A stretch of DNA of 64,000 nucleotides from Poronia punctata (Eukaryota > Ascomycota > Sordariomycetes > Xylariales > Xylariaceae). Of the stretch, positions 12,965-23,034 are shown piece by piece. Location: assembly GCA_022579005.1 (NCBI GenBank), contig MU401461.1, forward strand, positions 1-64,000. The letters are read 5' to 3'. Every line of letters begins with the position of its first letter. Position 1 is the first letter of the stretch. The position numbers and the translations under genes were made by a program. Below the pieces are notes generated by a model. The model had not been told where the DNA came from and made no database searches. It worked only from the letters and a program-made list of their open reading frames with translations.

Positions 12965-13366
12965 TTAACATCCCTTCTTGGGACACCCCGTCGGCTCAAC
13001 AATGGTATAACTAGTAGAACCACATTTAAACGTAGGACAGGCAGCAGAAGCCCCATCCTCACCACAGAAATAATCCTCTATGAGAGTAGGTACCGGCGTA
13101 GGACAATCACATCTCTGCGTCAATGTCGATATCTCCAGACAAGCGAGCGTTATGCATGTCGGACATATCCCTCTTGATGTCACTACTGGACATGGTGGTT
13201 GTGTTGTGGTAGGAGTTGGAGTTGGATTGGCGAGGGAGAGGCTTATTGATTTTGTGTTTGTTAGTAGTTAGAACGGGAAGGGAGGATTGGGTTGGGTTGG
13301 GTTGGGTTAGGTTAGGTACCTGATTGCTGTGATGGTTACTGCTACTGTTGCGAGTGAGGTCTTCAT
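12965..13366 (-). CDS. Small cysteine-rich secreted protein
   Basis: I read two exons, 13366-13320 and 13241-12965, giving 107 aa. The first exon encodes a classic signal peptide (MKTSLATVAVTITAI, continuing SLSLANP), followed by a Thr/Pro stretch. The mature part is rich in cysteine, in patterns such as CPTC, CDCP and CGEDG, and ends in CPKKGC. The intron (13242-13319) has a perfect TACTAAC branch site and an AAG acceptor, and contains TTGGG/TTAGG pentamer repeats. Removing it joins signal peptide and cysteine domain in frame. It resembles a family of small secreted fungal proteins with repeated CP motifs, function unknown. Size, secretion and cysteine content fit an effector-like or cell-surface protein; that is inference. 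A long inverted repeat starts 128 bp upstream of the start codon. Confidence 0.8.
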
Positions 13367-13493
13367 GTTGTTTAAGATTGATGGATAGTATGGTAGTTTG
13401 AGGGGATGGGATGGGATGGGATTCTAGGTTAGGTTTTCTTTTTGGAAGGGGAGTTGTTGTTTGTTGTCTGTTTGTCAATATTTGAAAGGAGAA

Positions 13494-13542
13494 ATGCTGC
13501 ATCTGCTGTAGGGTCGGTGCTAGATCTGCTGTAGTGCAGTGC
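13494..13542 (+). repeat. Left arm of a perfect 49-bp inverted repeat
   Basis: This arm is the exact reverse complement of 14089-14137. The word ATCTGCTGTA occurs twice inside it. Weaker similarity continues outward for about 13 bp and inward past the perfect core. It lies in the upstream region of the cysteine-rich secreted protein gene. Confidence 0.95.
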
Positions 13543-13723
13543 CAACCAGGTGGGCACAGCTGATACAGTGCCAACTAGGTACCTCACCAACCGCAATCTA
13601 CCTACCTAAAGTACATTTCTTTGCACTCGACTTAACCCCCCCCCCGCCTAAAAAAAAAAAAAATTGCGGCTTTAAGGGGTCAAGGTCAATTAAGGCAGTA
13701 GGTTAAAAGGGATCAAGGGATTG

Positions 13724-13821
13724 NNNNNNNNNNNNNNNNNNNNNNNNNNNNNNNNNNNNNNNNNNNNNNNNNNNNNNNNNNNNNNNNNNNNNNNNNNNNN
13801 NNNNNNNNNNNNNNNNNNNNN
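13724..13821. other. Assembly gap (98 N)
   Basis: A run of N adjoins a decamer tandem array, so the gap is probably caused by collapse of that repeat. The true length is unknown. Confidence 0.98.
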
Positions 13822-13934
13822 TGAATTGGATTGAATTGGATTGAATTGGATTGAATTGGATTGAATTGGATTGAATTGGATTGAATTGGATTGAATTGGA
13901 TTGAATTGGATTGAATTGGATTGAATTGAATTGG
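13822..13934. repeat. Decamer tandem repeat, unit TTGAATTGGA, about 11 copies
   Basis: Near-perfect 10-bp units run from the gap edge and end with one variant copy (TTGAATTGAA). The array probably extends into the gap. The long open frame across it only reflects the repeat and the N run. Confidence 0.97.
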
Positions 13935-14088
13935 CTAAGCACCTAACCTAGGCTACCTGTATTAAACAAAAGTGTTACAAAAGAGGTTGCAAAAACTGGG
14001 AATAGCTTCAATGTCTTTGGGTAAGGGTAGGTAGACAGTACCAGTAGATACGCAGCCACACTGTATGCCATTTGCAGCCAGGTGTTCA

Positions 14089-14137
14089 GCACTGCACTAC
14101 AGCAGATCTAGCACCGACCCTACAGCAGATGCAGCAT
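14089..14137 (-). repeat. Right arm of the perfect 49-bp inverted repeat
   Basis: Exact reverse complement of 13494-13542. It starts GCACTGCACTAC and ends GCAGCAT. See the element entry for context. Confidence 0.95.
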
Positions 14138-14150
14138 ATCTCATTTGAAA

Positions 14151-15527
14151 GAACTTGGTTAGGTATTTGTACAACGTCAAGATATGATTGTGTGATAATA
14201 CCTAACCTTACATACTCGTACACGTACACGTAGAGGTAATACCAAATCTCAAGACGGGGGTTGATTGATTACAGAGAACAGCGACTTCATTCAGTTTTAT
14301 ATACCTACCTTACTTACTTACTTGCCTATTTCCAAGTCAAGTCCTTCCCTCCTACCCTCCCAGCCATCCCATCCCTACACTACCTACCTAGCTAGCCTGT
14401 TTATTAGCAACCGTCAAGAAAAAAAAAGAAAAAATCTCGTATCCAAAACATTGTATCGTATGACTAATAAAATAAAATTCTTGGCCAGACAACAAACAAA
14501 CGCCACGACAATGACATGACAGGTTCGCATTTTTTCTTTTCTTTTTTCAGCCCCCGGATCGGATTTAGATCAGCTCTTTTTTGAGGTTAGGGCGATGATT
14601 TGCCCCAGGCTCCAGCCACGTGCCAGCCTTTTTTTGTTTTTCTTTTTTTTTTTTAACCCGAGTAACCTTAAAGACGGTTTTGCATGGGTATATAGGTAAT
14701 GGTATTGATATAAAAAGAAAGAAAGAAAAAGAGGCACACGAAAAGGAAAAGTTGGAGGGGGAGGTGGGAGTACATTATACGGGCGATTATCTTGTGTACA
14801 AGTAGGTAACCTAGGTAATTCGCCAACCTACTTCTCGTATACTATACCTTTAACTTGGCAATATTCCTGCTCGCGTTAATGAGGGAAAGTAAAGTAAGTA
14901 CCTAACCTAGTAGAAAGGGCGTGATGGGGCCCTGGCATGTACACGTATAGGTTAGAATCTCTCAATCACATCACATCAGCCCTGTGAACGGTTAACCTAC
15001 CCAGACTAGACTCTTGGTTACCTAGGTAGGTACATGAAGTAGCTTACGATCACATGTTGTTGTTACACCTTGGTGTTGGATCCTATCTAGACTGGCAGAC
15101 TGGCACCTGAATACGAGAAGCAATTGGCAAGTGTTGAGCTGAGAAAAGGACGGATGGATGGATGGATGGGTAAGCTCAAGTTCGGGACGTCATTATAATC
15201 TTGGCAAATTCTTTTACGTGTATGTTTTCTGCCAAGAAAATACAAAACGCCGACCGACTTCGGTCTCGTCTCGGCTCGGCTCAGCTCAGTTCCCCCGGCT
15301 TTGTACTCTCTTTTTTTTATGGACACGGAGCATTACACCAACGGGTTTACTTACCCAGAGAGCCCCGCCGACGAAAGGGGGGAGGGGGATTGCCAGAGAA
15401 TCATATTATTATTATCTCTCGTAGAGGAAAGAAAGTAGGTAATTATATTTCAACCTATCCTGCGTAAATATACGTTTATGTACACGTACAACAAGGAAGG
15501 GTTGCACAAATCCTGACGAAACGAAAA
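14151..15527. other. Intergenic region upstream of the LrgAB gene
   Basis: Contains many GGTAGGTA/TACCTACC words, T runs near 14640-14655, and GATG tetramers at 15149-15168. No gene could be supported on either strand. The promoter of the LrgAB homologue presumably lies in the last few hundred bases. Confidence 0.55.
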
Positions 15528-17454
15528 ATGTCCAATAATCTCGGCGCTATTCAGCTCGTAAGCTAACCCCCCCCATCCCCCTTCCGTCCCTCCTAAATCA
15601 ATCTCACCAACACACACACACAAACGACAAAGATAACCAACAAAAACTTGATCATCCAATGGCTCTCCATCCCATTCGGAATCATCATCATCCTATCAAT
15701 ATGTTTCGGCATCGACAAACTATTACAATTAGGCGACATCGTCTTTCCTGCCTCGGTAGCATGTCTCGTCATCTTGTTCCTTGCTCTGTTGGGGTTGGAA
15801 TATGTGATTGGGGAATATAGGACTAGACGGTTTGTTGCTGTTGTTGAGATTCCGGTTTGTGTTTTTACTCTCTCACTCTCTCACTCTCTCTGTCTCTCTT
15901 TTTTTTTAAAAAAAAAGAAAAAAGAAGAAGAAAAAATTATATATTGATTTTTTTGGTTGGTTGTTGCGGATGACATTTCTGATTGATGACGAATTCTAGG
16001 GAGGATGGAGCCTAAGATGGATAAACGTCTTCTTCACACCTTCGTTTGTATTATTACCTCTGAGTCCCGCGATTGGAGGGGTAGAGGTACTTAAAATTAT
16101 GGCTGTTTTTGGTACGTACTTATAATATAAACATATAAAATTCACGTAAGAAACGAAATTGACTGATGGCTAATTGGCAGTGATTGGGTTCATCGCAATG
16201 ATGGCTTTTGCGGCTTACATGACACGCGGACTCCAGCTCGCGCTAGGGACGTCGAAAAGGGCTTTGACTGAAAGAGCGGAAGAGCTCGGGAGGGAAAATG
16301 ACGAGATTCCCATGACGGCCGTGTCTAATCGTAGACCTAGCTTTGATTCTTCAGTAGTTGTGTCGGAAGTGCAACCGCCGTCGAGAGCTCTGGATACTTT
16401 GCCAGGGCGACGACGGGAAGAAGAAGATGATGATGAAGAGTCGGACGGTGACAGGGACGAGAATCTACCGGCGCAGACCCCTCTACCCCCCTCACGCGCA
16501 TCGAAATGGGCTCTAATAATATCGAGTCGACTCGATCTCATCATCTACACCATTCTCTTCCTCTTTGTCGGAATTCCTATCTACTGCACCCTCGACTACG
16601 CAATGCCTCTCCACCTAACATTCACCATCCTCTCCTACTTCACCGCCATGTCTCTCCCGCCCAACTGGCGACAATACCTCCACCCCGTCCTCGTCTCATC
16701 CCTCATGACAGTCCTAGGAATATGGGTCTTCGGTCTCCTAATAAAAGGTCACAATCTCCCTACCGTTCTCCAAGAATTCCGCACAGGCGCCACCTATCTC
16801 CATCTCCATCTCCATCCCGGTTCTCGTCTTCCGGGCGCAGCGGATATATTCTCCAGCATTTTAGACGCCAGCATCGTCTCCCTCGCTTTACCAATGTATC
16901 GATACCGACGAGAGCTACGCCAACATTTTCTCGCCATTGTCCTACCCAACGTCATCCTATCCATCGGCTCGCTGTTCGCTTACCCGTATATATGTTTCGC
17001 CATCGGGATCAGCGCCGAGCGTAGTCTGGCATTCACTGCGCGTAGTCTGACACTCGCGCTGGCCATACCTGCCGTGTCGAACCTGGGCGGGGATCTGAAT
17101 ACCGTTGCGGCTTTGGCTATTACGAGTGGGATTTTGGGCGTGTTGATTGGGAGGAAGATGCTTGCTTTGTTAAAGATACCTGAAGGTGAGTTTTATATTC
17201 GTCCGTGTTGTGTTTTGTTTTGTGTAAGTGATCGATTAGGTGCTGATATGAATATGATTATAGATGATTACGTTACTCGCGGCGTCACTTTAGGTGCTAA
17301 TTCTTCTGCTATTGCAACTGCTCTGTTACTAAGGACTGATCCTAGGGCTGCTGCTCTGTCTAGTTTGTCTATGGGTTTGTTTGGGGCTGTTACCGTCTTG
17401 TTTACTTCTATTCCGCCTATTGCTCATCTTATTCGGTCGATTGTTGGGCTTTGA
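15528..17454 (+). CDS. LrgA-LrgB-like membrane protein (PLGG1-like family)
   Basis: This is an integral membrane protein of the LrgAB/CidAB superfamily; the plant member PLGG1 exports glycolate/glycerate from plastids, while the fungal role is unknown. Five exons are inferred: 15528-15557, 15633-15854, 16000-16111, 16181-17185 and 17264-17454, giving 519 aa. The N-terminal part is LrgA-like, with several TM segments and the stretch FFTPSFVLLPLSPAIGG. A polar, acidic cytosolic-type loop follows (EEEDDDEESDGD, about residue 200). The LrgB-like half contains NLGGDLNTVAALAITSGILG and, from residue 457, DDYVTRGVTLGANSSAIATA, both strongly conserved. The first 30-nt exon is chosen because the second exon lacks an ATG and has an in-frame stop upstream. 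An AATAAA occurs at 17574-17579. Only the first exon is uncertain. Confidence 0.9.
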
Positions 17455-17573
17455 AATCATTGTGTCGTGTCGGGCTATCGCTGTCGGTGTATATATTTAT
17501 GGCGGTAGTGGAGGTCAATTGGTCGCTGACTAGGCTATACTGTGGCTGTTGTCAATAGTCAAGTATGATCATA

Positions 17574-17579
17574 AATAAA
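17574..17579 (+). terminator. AATAAA polyadenylation signal of the LrgAB gene
   Basis: Canonical AATAAA about 120 bp after the stop codon. Confidence 0.5.
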
Positions 17580-19310
17580 GTATGTTGTTAGTGAAAAAAT
17601 CTATCGCTGATCGGGGTATCGCTGTTGTTGCCAAGTATAATACCTAGATAAAAATGATTGTTGCTGGGGTGAAATCATCGCTGCTTTCCTGTTACTATAT
17701 TCGGGTTGGTTGATAATAAAGTTGAACCACACCAAGTAAGAATGCTGGAACATCGTCTCACGTTAGTGGGTGCAGGTGGTCGAGGATACTGGGTGGGTGA
17801 AGTAGAGATATGCTGTCGCTATCAAAAAGTCAATTGATTTGCCCGGTTTGTTCTGCTGCCGCTGCGGGTATCGCTGTTAGTAAGGATATTCAATAAGAAT
17901 ATATAACGCTGATAAGAAAGGAAATCGCTTCATTCTTCGTCAGTCATGTGTTGTTGGTGTCAACTAGAATGGATAAGAAGGTAAGTATAGGTGTCGCCGA
18001 TAAAAGAATTCAATCGGTTCATTCTTTCCTTTCTTGCTCGATAGTCCGGGTATCGTTCTTGCTGAAGAAGAATGCTGAGTGATCGCTGGCAGGAAAGAAC
18101 AACTGCTGGGTAAGGGAAAAGTAAGAATGTTTGTCGCTCGGCTAAAAATGAAAGACGAATGGCCGCCCTTGGAAAGTATACCTTATGAAAAAGCATGATT
18201 GTCGCCGATGGAGGAAATAATTGATTCATCTTGGTGGTCGGGGCATCGCTCACGATGAGAATGATTGTTGCTGATGAGACGGGAAAAAGCGATTGCTCTT
18301 GGTAGGGATGACTGTCGCTGGTAAAAAAAAGAAGCAAAATCAATCGCTCAGAGATAAGGATGCTGATTGTTGGTGTGAAATCAATCGCGTCTCCTCTCAT
18401 TTTTGCTGGTTGCCGGTCGGGCAGTATCGCTCTCGATAAGGATGTGTTTCTCGCCGACGAAACAGAAAAAACAATTGGTGAGGTAAGGATGTCTGCGCCG
18501 AGGGAAGAATAATCATTCGCTTCAATCTCGCTGCAGGTGGTCGGGGATATGTATTACTCCCGATAAGGATGTTCATCGCTGACCAAACGAAAAGAAAGAG
18601 CAACCGCTGAGAGATGAGAATGCTGATCGCTGGCATGAGAAACAATCGCTCCTTTCTCACCAGTCTGGCGGTATCGCTCTCGACAAGCATGCTTTTCGCT
18701 GACCGAACGCAAAAATCGACCGCTCCGATAAGAATGTGTCTCGCTGACGAAAGGGCAAATGAAAACAACCGCTAAGAGATAAGAATGCTGACCGCTGGTA
18801 CTGAAAAACAATCGCTTCTTTCTTCTCTCTCCCCCCTGTCGCTAGTTGTATCATTGCTCTCGCTCGTAAAATATAACGGGTGAGAATGTTTGCGCTGGTG
18901 AGAAAATCAACTCATCAACCAAATCGCTATTCATTCTCTCCGCTCGCTGGTCGTTGGTCGCTGGTCGGGGACCGGGGAATCGCTCCTCATAAGGATGTTT
19001 CTTCGCTAGCCAAACGCAAAGGAAACAATCGCTCGCTCGCTCGATAAGGATGTTTTTCTCGCTGACCAAACGCAGAAAAAAACAATCGCTCGCTCTTCAT
19101 AAAGGATGTTTCTTCGCTAGCTAAACGCAAAGGAAACAATCGTCGCTCGCCTCGGTAAGGATGTTTTCTTCGCTGACCAAACGCAGAAAAAACATCGCTC
19201 GCTCGATAAGGATGTTTTCTCGCTGGACGGAAAAAAAAAAAAGCAAAGAAAAAAGACAAATTCGCTAGGGGATAAGAATGCTGATCGCTGGTTGGAAAAA
19301 AACAATCGCT
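17580..19310. repeat. Degenerate minisatellite, unit about 50-60 bp
   Basis: A family of degenerate units fills the space between two convergent genes. The clearest copies (about 18985-19215) follow the pattern GATAAGGATGTTTTTCTCGC, then TGACCAAACGCAGAAAAAA, then CAATCGCTCGCTC. A second variant reads GATAAGAATGCTGATCGCTG followed by AAACAATCGCT. Units become less regular towards 17580, so the array decays towards the LrgAB gene. Minus-strand open frames at 17960-18400, 18397-18768 and 18987-19259 translate to repeated HPYR/LRLASEE-like words and look like by-products of the repeat rather than genes. Confidence 0.85.
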
Positions 19311-19361
19311 ATGGTGGCTGGCGGTCGGGAGGGGGGGGCATCGGGCTCGTCGGCTCTCTCT

Positions 19362-19827
19362 TTATCGGCCGTACTTGCTAGAAGATATGTTAGCGAGGAG
19401 GAGTTAGGAGGGGAGGAGAGGGGGAGAGGATTTCTTACCTTAGTACAAGCACGACCGAGGCGATTATCATCAATACTATGACGATAAAGATGACCCATAC
19501 AACAGGGCCACGGTTGCGTCGCCGTAGCGCGCAAGCCTCTAGGCAGGAGAGGCAGTTATACGACTCTTCAGAGTCGTTGGTTGGGCTTGTCGAGTCTCTC
19601 GAAATACTCGAGAGACTGACGGCCGAGGCCGCCGCGCTACCATAGTAGTAGCTGAATGGTGGGGGGTAAGTATTGTACCGACACAAAAGGTTGGCCGGCA
19701 GAGGCGGGGATCCCTCAGGCGAGGGGGCGGACTCTCTTACCAGGGCTGGGGGAGGCACCTGGGGAGAGGAGGGGGGAGAGGAGAGAGGAGAGGGAGGGGG
19801 GGTGAGCGGGAGATATGATCCCGACAT
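19362..19827 (-). CDS. Proline-rich protein with one C-terminal membrane segment
   Basis: I do not recognise this family. Two exons are inferred: 19827-19439 and 19377-19362, giving 134 aa. The N-terminus is Pro/Ser-rich (SYLPLTPPPSPLSSPPSSP), the middle is Ser-rich, and a CLSCLEACALRRRNRG stretch precedes a strong membrane segment (VWVIFIVIVLMIIASVVLVL). The topology suggests a C-tail-anchored or type III single-pass protein with the basic CALRRRNRG on the cytosolic side. The intron is small (61 nt) but has GTAAGA, a CTAAC branch and TTCTAG; without it the frame stops at the donor itself. The start is the ATG at 19827; an in-frame ATG at 19989 is possible but adds an unconvincing N-terminus. 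Its 3' end abuts the minisatellite. Confidence 0.65.
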
Positions 19828-21006
19828 TTTTAATGGCGAGAAAAGCGAATCTGTCCTTGTTGTAATATGCGCGAGCGATAGTGATCTTTCTGAGCTTGAA
19901 CTTGTACTAACTAGCGAGACTATCCTACGAGCATGAGGAGAAAAGAAGAATCGTTTGAGAGCAGTCGGGGACCTTGGCTTTATATACAAGAACCGGACCT
20001 CATTTGCTGATGTAACGGATATTGCTTGTCACATGAAGAAGTCGGAAAAGGTAACGACTCCCCATCCCCAGGTCCTAGCTTTTTCTCGGTCTTGACTGGG
20101 ATGAGATGCGGACTGAAAGTCTAAAAATCGCCCACGATGTCGAGCTCCGTCGTCAGCCTCGTACTGTATGCATAAAGATGGCCAATAACGATGCAGAGAA
20201 TATTACTTTCTAATTCTACAGAGGACCGTGCGCGGAAAATAAAGTTAAGACCGATTCCTAAATCACGCTACGGAGCCCATGTTGCGTGTCTTGTACGGAA
20301 GTCCGGACCTCGGGGGTCCAAGCTCACAGCACCGGCACCTATAGAAAGACGTCTTCGTCACATGGAATATGCACACTATATGCTTATTTTCCAGTAGGGG
20401 TCCATAACGCCGACGGATGGACAAGAATCGATGCCCGAGGAATCGGGATACCAACCGCCGGCGTGTCGAAATGCAAGGTTGGTATACGAATACGACATGA
20501 TTACCTAGATCCGTCTGTTGACTGCCTTGCCATCAAGGCAAATACGTAACGAGCACGATCACATGCGCACTGGGCTCATTTCGGATTTAATCTATCTAGG
20601 TGAGGGCGTGATGTGTCATCTAAAAGTGACGAGATACTATCAGAGTTGGGATATCATACCCGGGAACATCTCTTAGGAGCTGCCTTTTTATATTTTTATT
20701 TTATTTTCATCATTGGTTTTTAACAGATGGAGAGGTGAGCCTTAGTTCCATAGATCTATATATCTTCATGTAAACAACTGATATGTCTTGGTACGTAAGG
20801 GACATATCGAAACTGCAATCTGTAGGACACTAGAATAATTGTTCTATAGATTTAGGCCTTTTATGTATGTAGATACATTGAGTTATGTTGATGATGAACC
20901 AATAAATCCAAAATGTATTCTAAAAAAGTAAACAAAAACAAAGGAAATGCCAGCTCATGGGGCAGAAATAACACAAAATACAAAAATAAAACGCCACTGA
21001 CAAACA
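19828..21006. other. Intergenic region, no gene recognised
   Basis: The promoter of the minus-strand proline-rich gene lies at the left end and the 3' end of the coiled-coil gene at the right. Small open frames between 20191 and 20549 have no coding character. The right end is AT-rich. Confidence 0.55.
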
Positions 21007-23034
21007 TCACGATACAAACTCAACATCATCCTCATCCCCATCCATCAACCCCAACCCACTATCCGGCCTCCTCCTCTTCCTCCTCGCCAAATCCCCCGAA
21101 AGATAAGACGACGACGACGACCCATCAGCAGAAACAGACATAGACCTCGTCCTCATCCCCCCCGTCTTCTTCATCTTCATCTTCTCCTCTACTAACTCCG
21201 CATTCTCAAGCCTCAATTTCAAAACCGTCTCCCCCGCCCCTTTCAACTCCTCCTCCAACCCATAAATCCTCCTCCTCAACTCCCCCACCCTCTTTTCCCA
21301 GACCGTAATCAGCGATCTCTGCGACTCGTTCCTAACTTTCGTCTCCGCCTTTCTGGTAAGTTGCAGCTTTGCAATCTCATCCCTCAACTTGACAATCTCG
21401 TCCTGCAACTCATCAATCTTCACCCTTGCCCGCACGACTTCCTCATCCCTGCCCTGCCCCTCCTCCTCCAATCTCCGGACCAATTCCTCCAACTCCGCTA
21501 TATCCCTCTGATAACTCCCCGCCGCAATCACATGTCTCTCAACCCCGACCTTCAACTCCGCAATCTCCTTATCCCGCAATTGACAAACAGCTATCCGATC
21601 GCCTAATTGTTGCCGCAGCGAGAATTCCTGCGCATGGTACATATCGATAGTCTCCGCATCCTCTCTCGCCTTGCGCAGTCTCTCCAACACCATGTCGAGA
21701 ATCTCCTTCCCATGCGGCGATTCGTAAAGTCCGTAGGTGATTTCCCCCGGTGCCATCCTCTCGAGCTCGAGACGTGCTTGGCGGACGTAATTCGCTAGAC
21801 TCTGAATATCGGGGAATCCGAGGTCGTCTAGACCGGTGAGGATCTCATGGATCTTCCCTTCTATTATTATTATTGCCTCCGCACTGTTGTTGTTGTTGTT
21901 GTTGGATGCGGCAGGGTTTGGGAGCGGTAACTTTAATTTCCCCACCATCCTCCCCCACACCTCCTCATGCCTCGTAACTTCCGCGCGAAGAATTCCCAAA
22001 TGTCGTGCCAATTCGCCATTCTGAACCGTCAGACCCTCTTTCACGTGTTTTAATTTCTCCTTTTCAGGATCCGGAAACGAGACTTGTACGCCCATGTCCA
22101 CGCCCATATCCACGTTCATGGGTGCAGGGACAGGGGCAGGGGCAGGAGAAGTATTCGGTGGCGTGGGAAAAGATGCCGAAACCGATTTCGTTTTCGTTTT
22201 CTGTGGCGGTGGAGGTGTGAATAACATCATTCCTCCTCCCCCAATTCTTTTCTTGCATGGTGTGCTTTGCGCGATATCATCATCATCCTCTTCTTCCTCT
22301 TCCATATCGTAGTCGTAGTAATCAGGATCTCGCGCAGCTAATGTCCAATCGTAGAAACTTTTTTGCTGGGCCGGTAATTCTAATTCTTCCTCTTCATCTT
22401 CTTCCATGACGGTGTCGTCGTTGTTGGCAGGAGGGGAAAATTGATTCCGGGACCTTAAAATCTCCAACTCCCCCTCAAGCTCGACAATCCTCTCCGTATC
22501 TTGTTCTCGTTGCACAGTCTCCTCGTTATGCTGTAATAATCTCTCAATCTCCTTGTCGCGATTATCTAGTTCGTCGCGGAGACGACGGAGTTCCGCTTCT
22601 AGATCTCTTTCCTTTTCCTTTTCCTTCTTCTTGGTAGATGACGTTATTGTTCTTGTTCTTGTTCTTGTCTTCTTTCGTTCTTGTTGTTCTTCTCCACCGA
22701 TAGATTTCAAGGTAGTAGTAGTAGTAGTAGTAGAAGACGAAGACGCGCTTCGACGACGACGCTTAGGTTCGCGTTCACTACTGCCCAAGGAAGAACGTTT
22801 GATCATGGGCGTTAACCCGGTAGATGATGATAACGATAACTCGTCCACGAGTCCATGTCCATCTGGTTCTGATTCTGGTCCGGGATCCGAGAATCGTACT
22901 CGCTTTTTGGGTGTTTTTGGTACTGGTGCTGATGATGATGATGATGATGATGATGCTGGCGTACTGTTACCGACGACGACGCAGCAGCTTCTTCGCTTGC
23001 GTCGGAGCGCGATGGGGAGGTCTAGATCAGACAT
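21007..23034 (-). CDS. Coiled-coil protein, basic N-terminus
   Basis: A single-exon frame of 675 aa, start ATG at 23034. The first ~110 residues are basic and Ser-rich, with TPKKRVRFSDP and clusters such as PKRRRR that would serve as nuclear localisation signals. A first heptad-rich coiled coil spans about residues 135-200 (LRRLRDELDNRDKEIERLL). A Pro/acid-rich linker follows, then a long coiled coil over about residues 480-630 (RRLEEEGQGRDEEVVRARV and more). The C-terminus is Ser-rich and acidic. I do not recognise a named family. A structural or chromosome/spindle-associated role is possible but is only inference from shape. The gene is full of trinucleotide runs, which create long antisense open frames. 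Confidence 0.8.
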   Translation of the reverse strand: MSDLDLPIALRRKRRSCCVVVGNSTPASSSSSSSSAPVPKTPKKRVRFSDPGPESEPDGHGLVDELSLSSSTGLTPMIKRSSLGSSEREPKRRRRSASSSSTTTTTTTLKSIGGEEQQERKKTRTRTRTITSSTKKKEKEKERDLEAELRRLRDELDNRDKEIERLLQHNEETVQREQDTERIVELEGELEILRSRNQFSPPANNDDTVMEEDEEEELELPAQQKSFYDWTLAARDPDYYDYDMEEEEEDDDDIAQSTPCKKRIGGGGMMLFTPPPPQKTKTKSVSASFPTPPNTSPAPAPVPAPMNVDMGVDMGVQVSFPDPEKEKLKHVKEGLTVQNGELARHLGILRAEVTRHEEVWGRMVGKLKLPLPNPAASNNNNNNSAEAIIIIEGKIHEILTGLDDLGFPDIQSLANYVRQARLELERMAPGEITYGLYESPHGKEILDMVLERLRKAREDAETIDMYHAQEFSLRQQLGDRIAVCQLRDKEIAELKVGVERHVIAAGSYQRDIAELEELVRRLEEEGQGRDEEVVRARVKIDELQDEIVKLRDEIAKLQLTRKAETKVRNESQRSLITVWEKRVGELRRRIYGLEEELKGAGETVLKLRLENAELVEEKMKMKKTGGMRTRSMSVSADGSSSSSYLSGDLARRKRRRPDSGLGLMDGDEDDVEFVS

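Larger units (their letters stand above)
13484..14150. mobile_element. Putative MITE-like or foldback element (interrupted by a gap)
   Basis: Two 49-bp arms in inverted orientation enclose about 550 bp containing a C run and A run (13636-13663), a 98-nt assembly gap and a decamer tandem array. No transposase frame is present. The doubled ATCTGCTGTA word in each arm is the sort of subterminal repeat seen in MITEs. The precise ends and any target duplication could not be fixed. A simple segmental inverted duplication is the alternative. Confidence 0.45.

Noticed and set aside
13703..13942. Minus-strand open frame of NSIQFNPIQS repeats
   Set aside because: Product of the decamer array and the N run; not a gene.
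17580..19310. CRISPR-like array or coding repeat protein
   Set aside because: Units are degenerate and lack fixed repeats with unique spacers, the genome is fungal, and frames break repeatedly.
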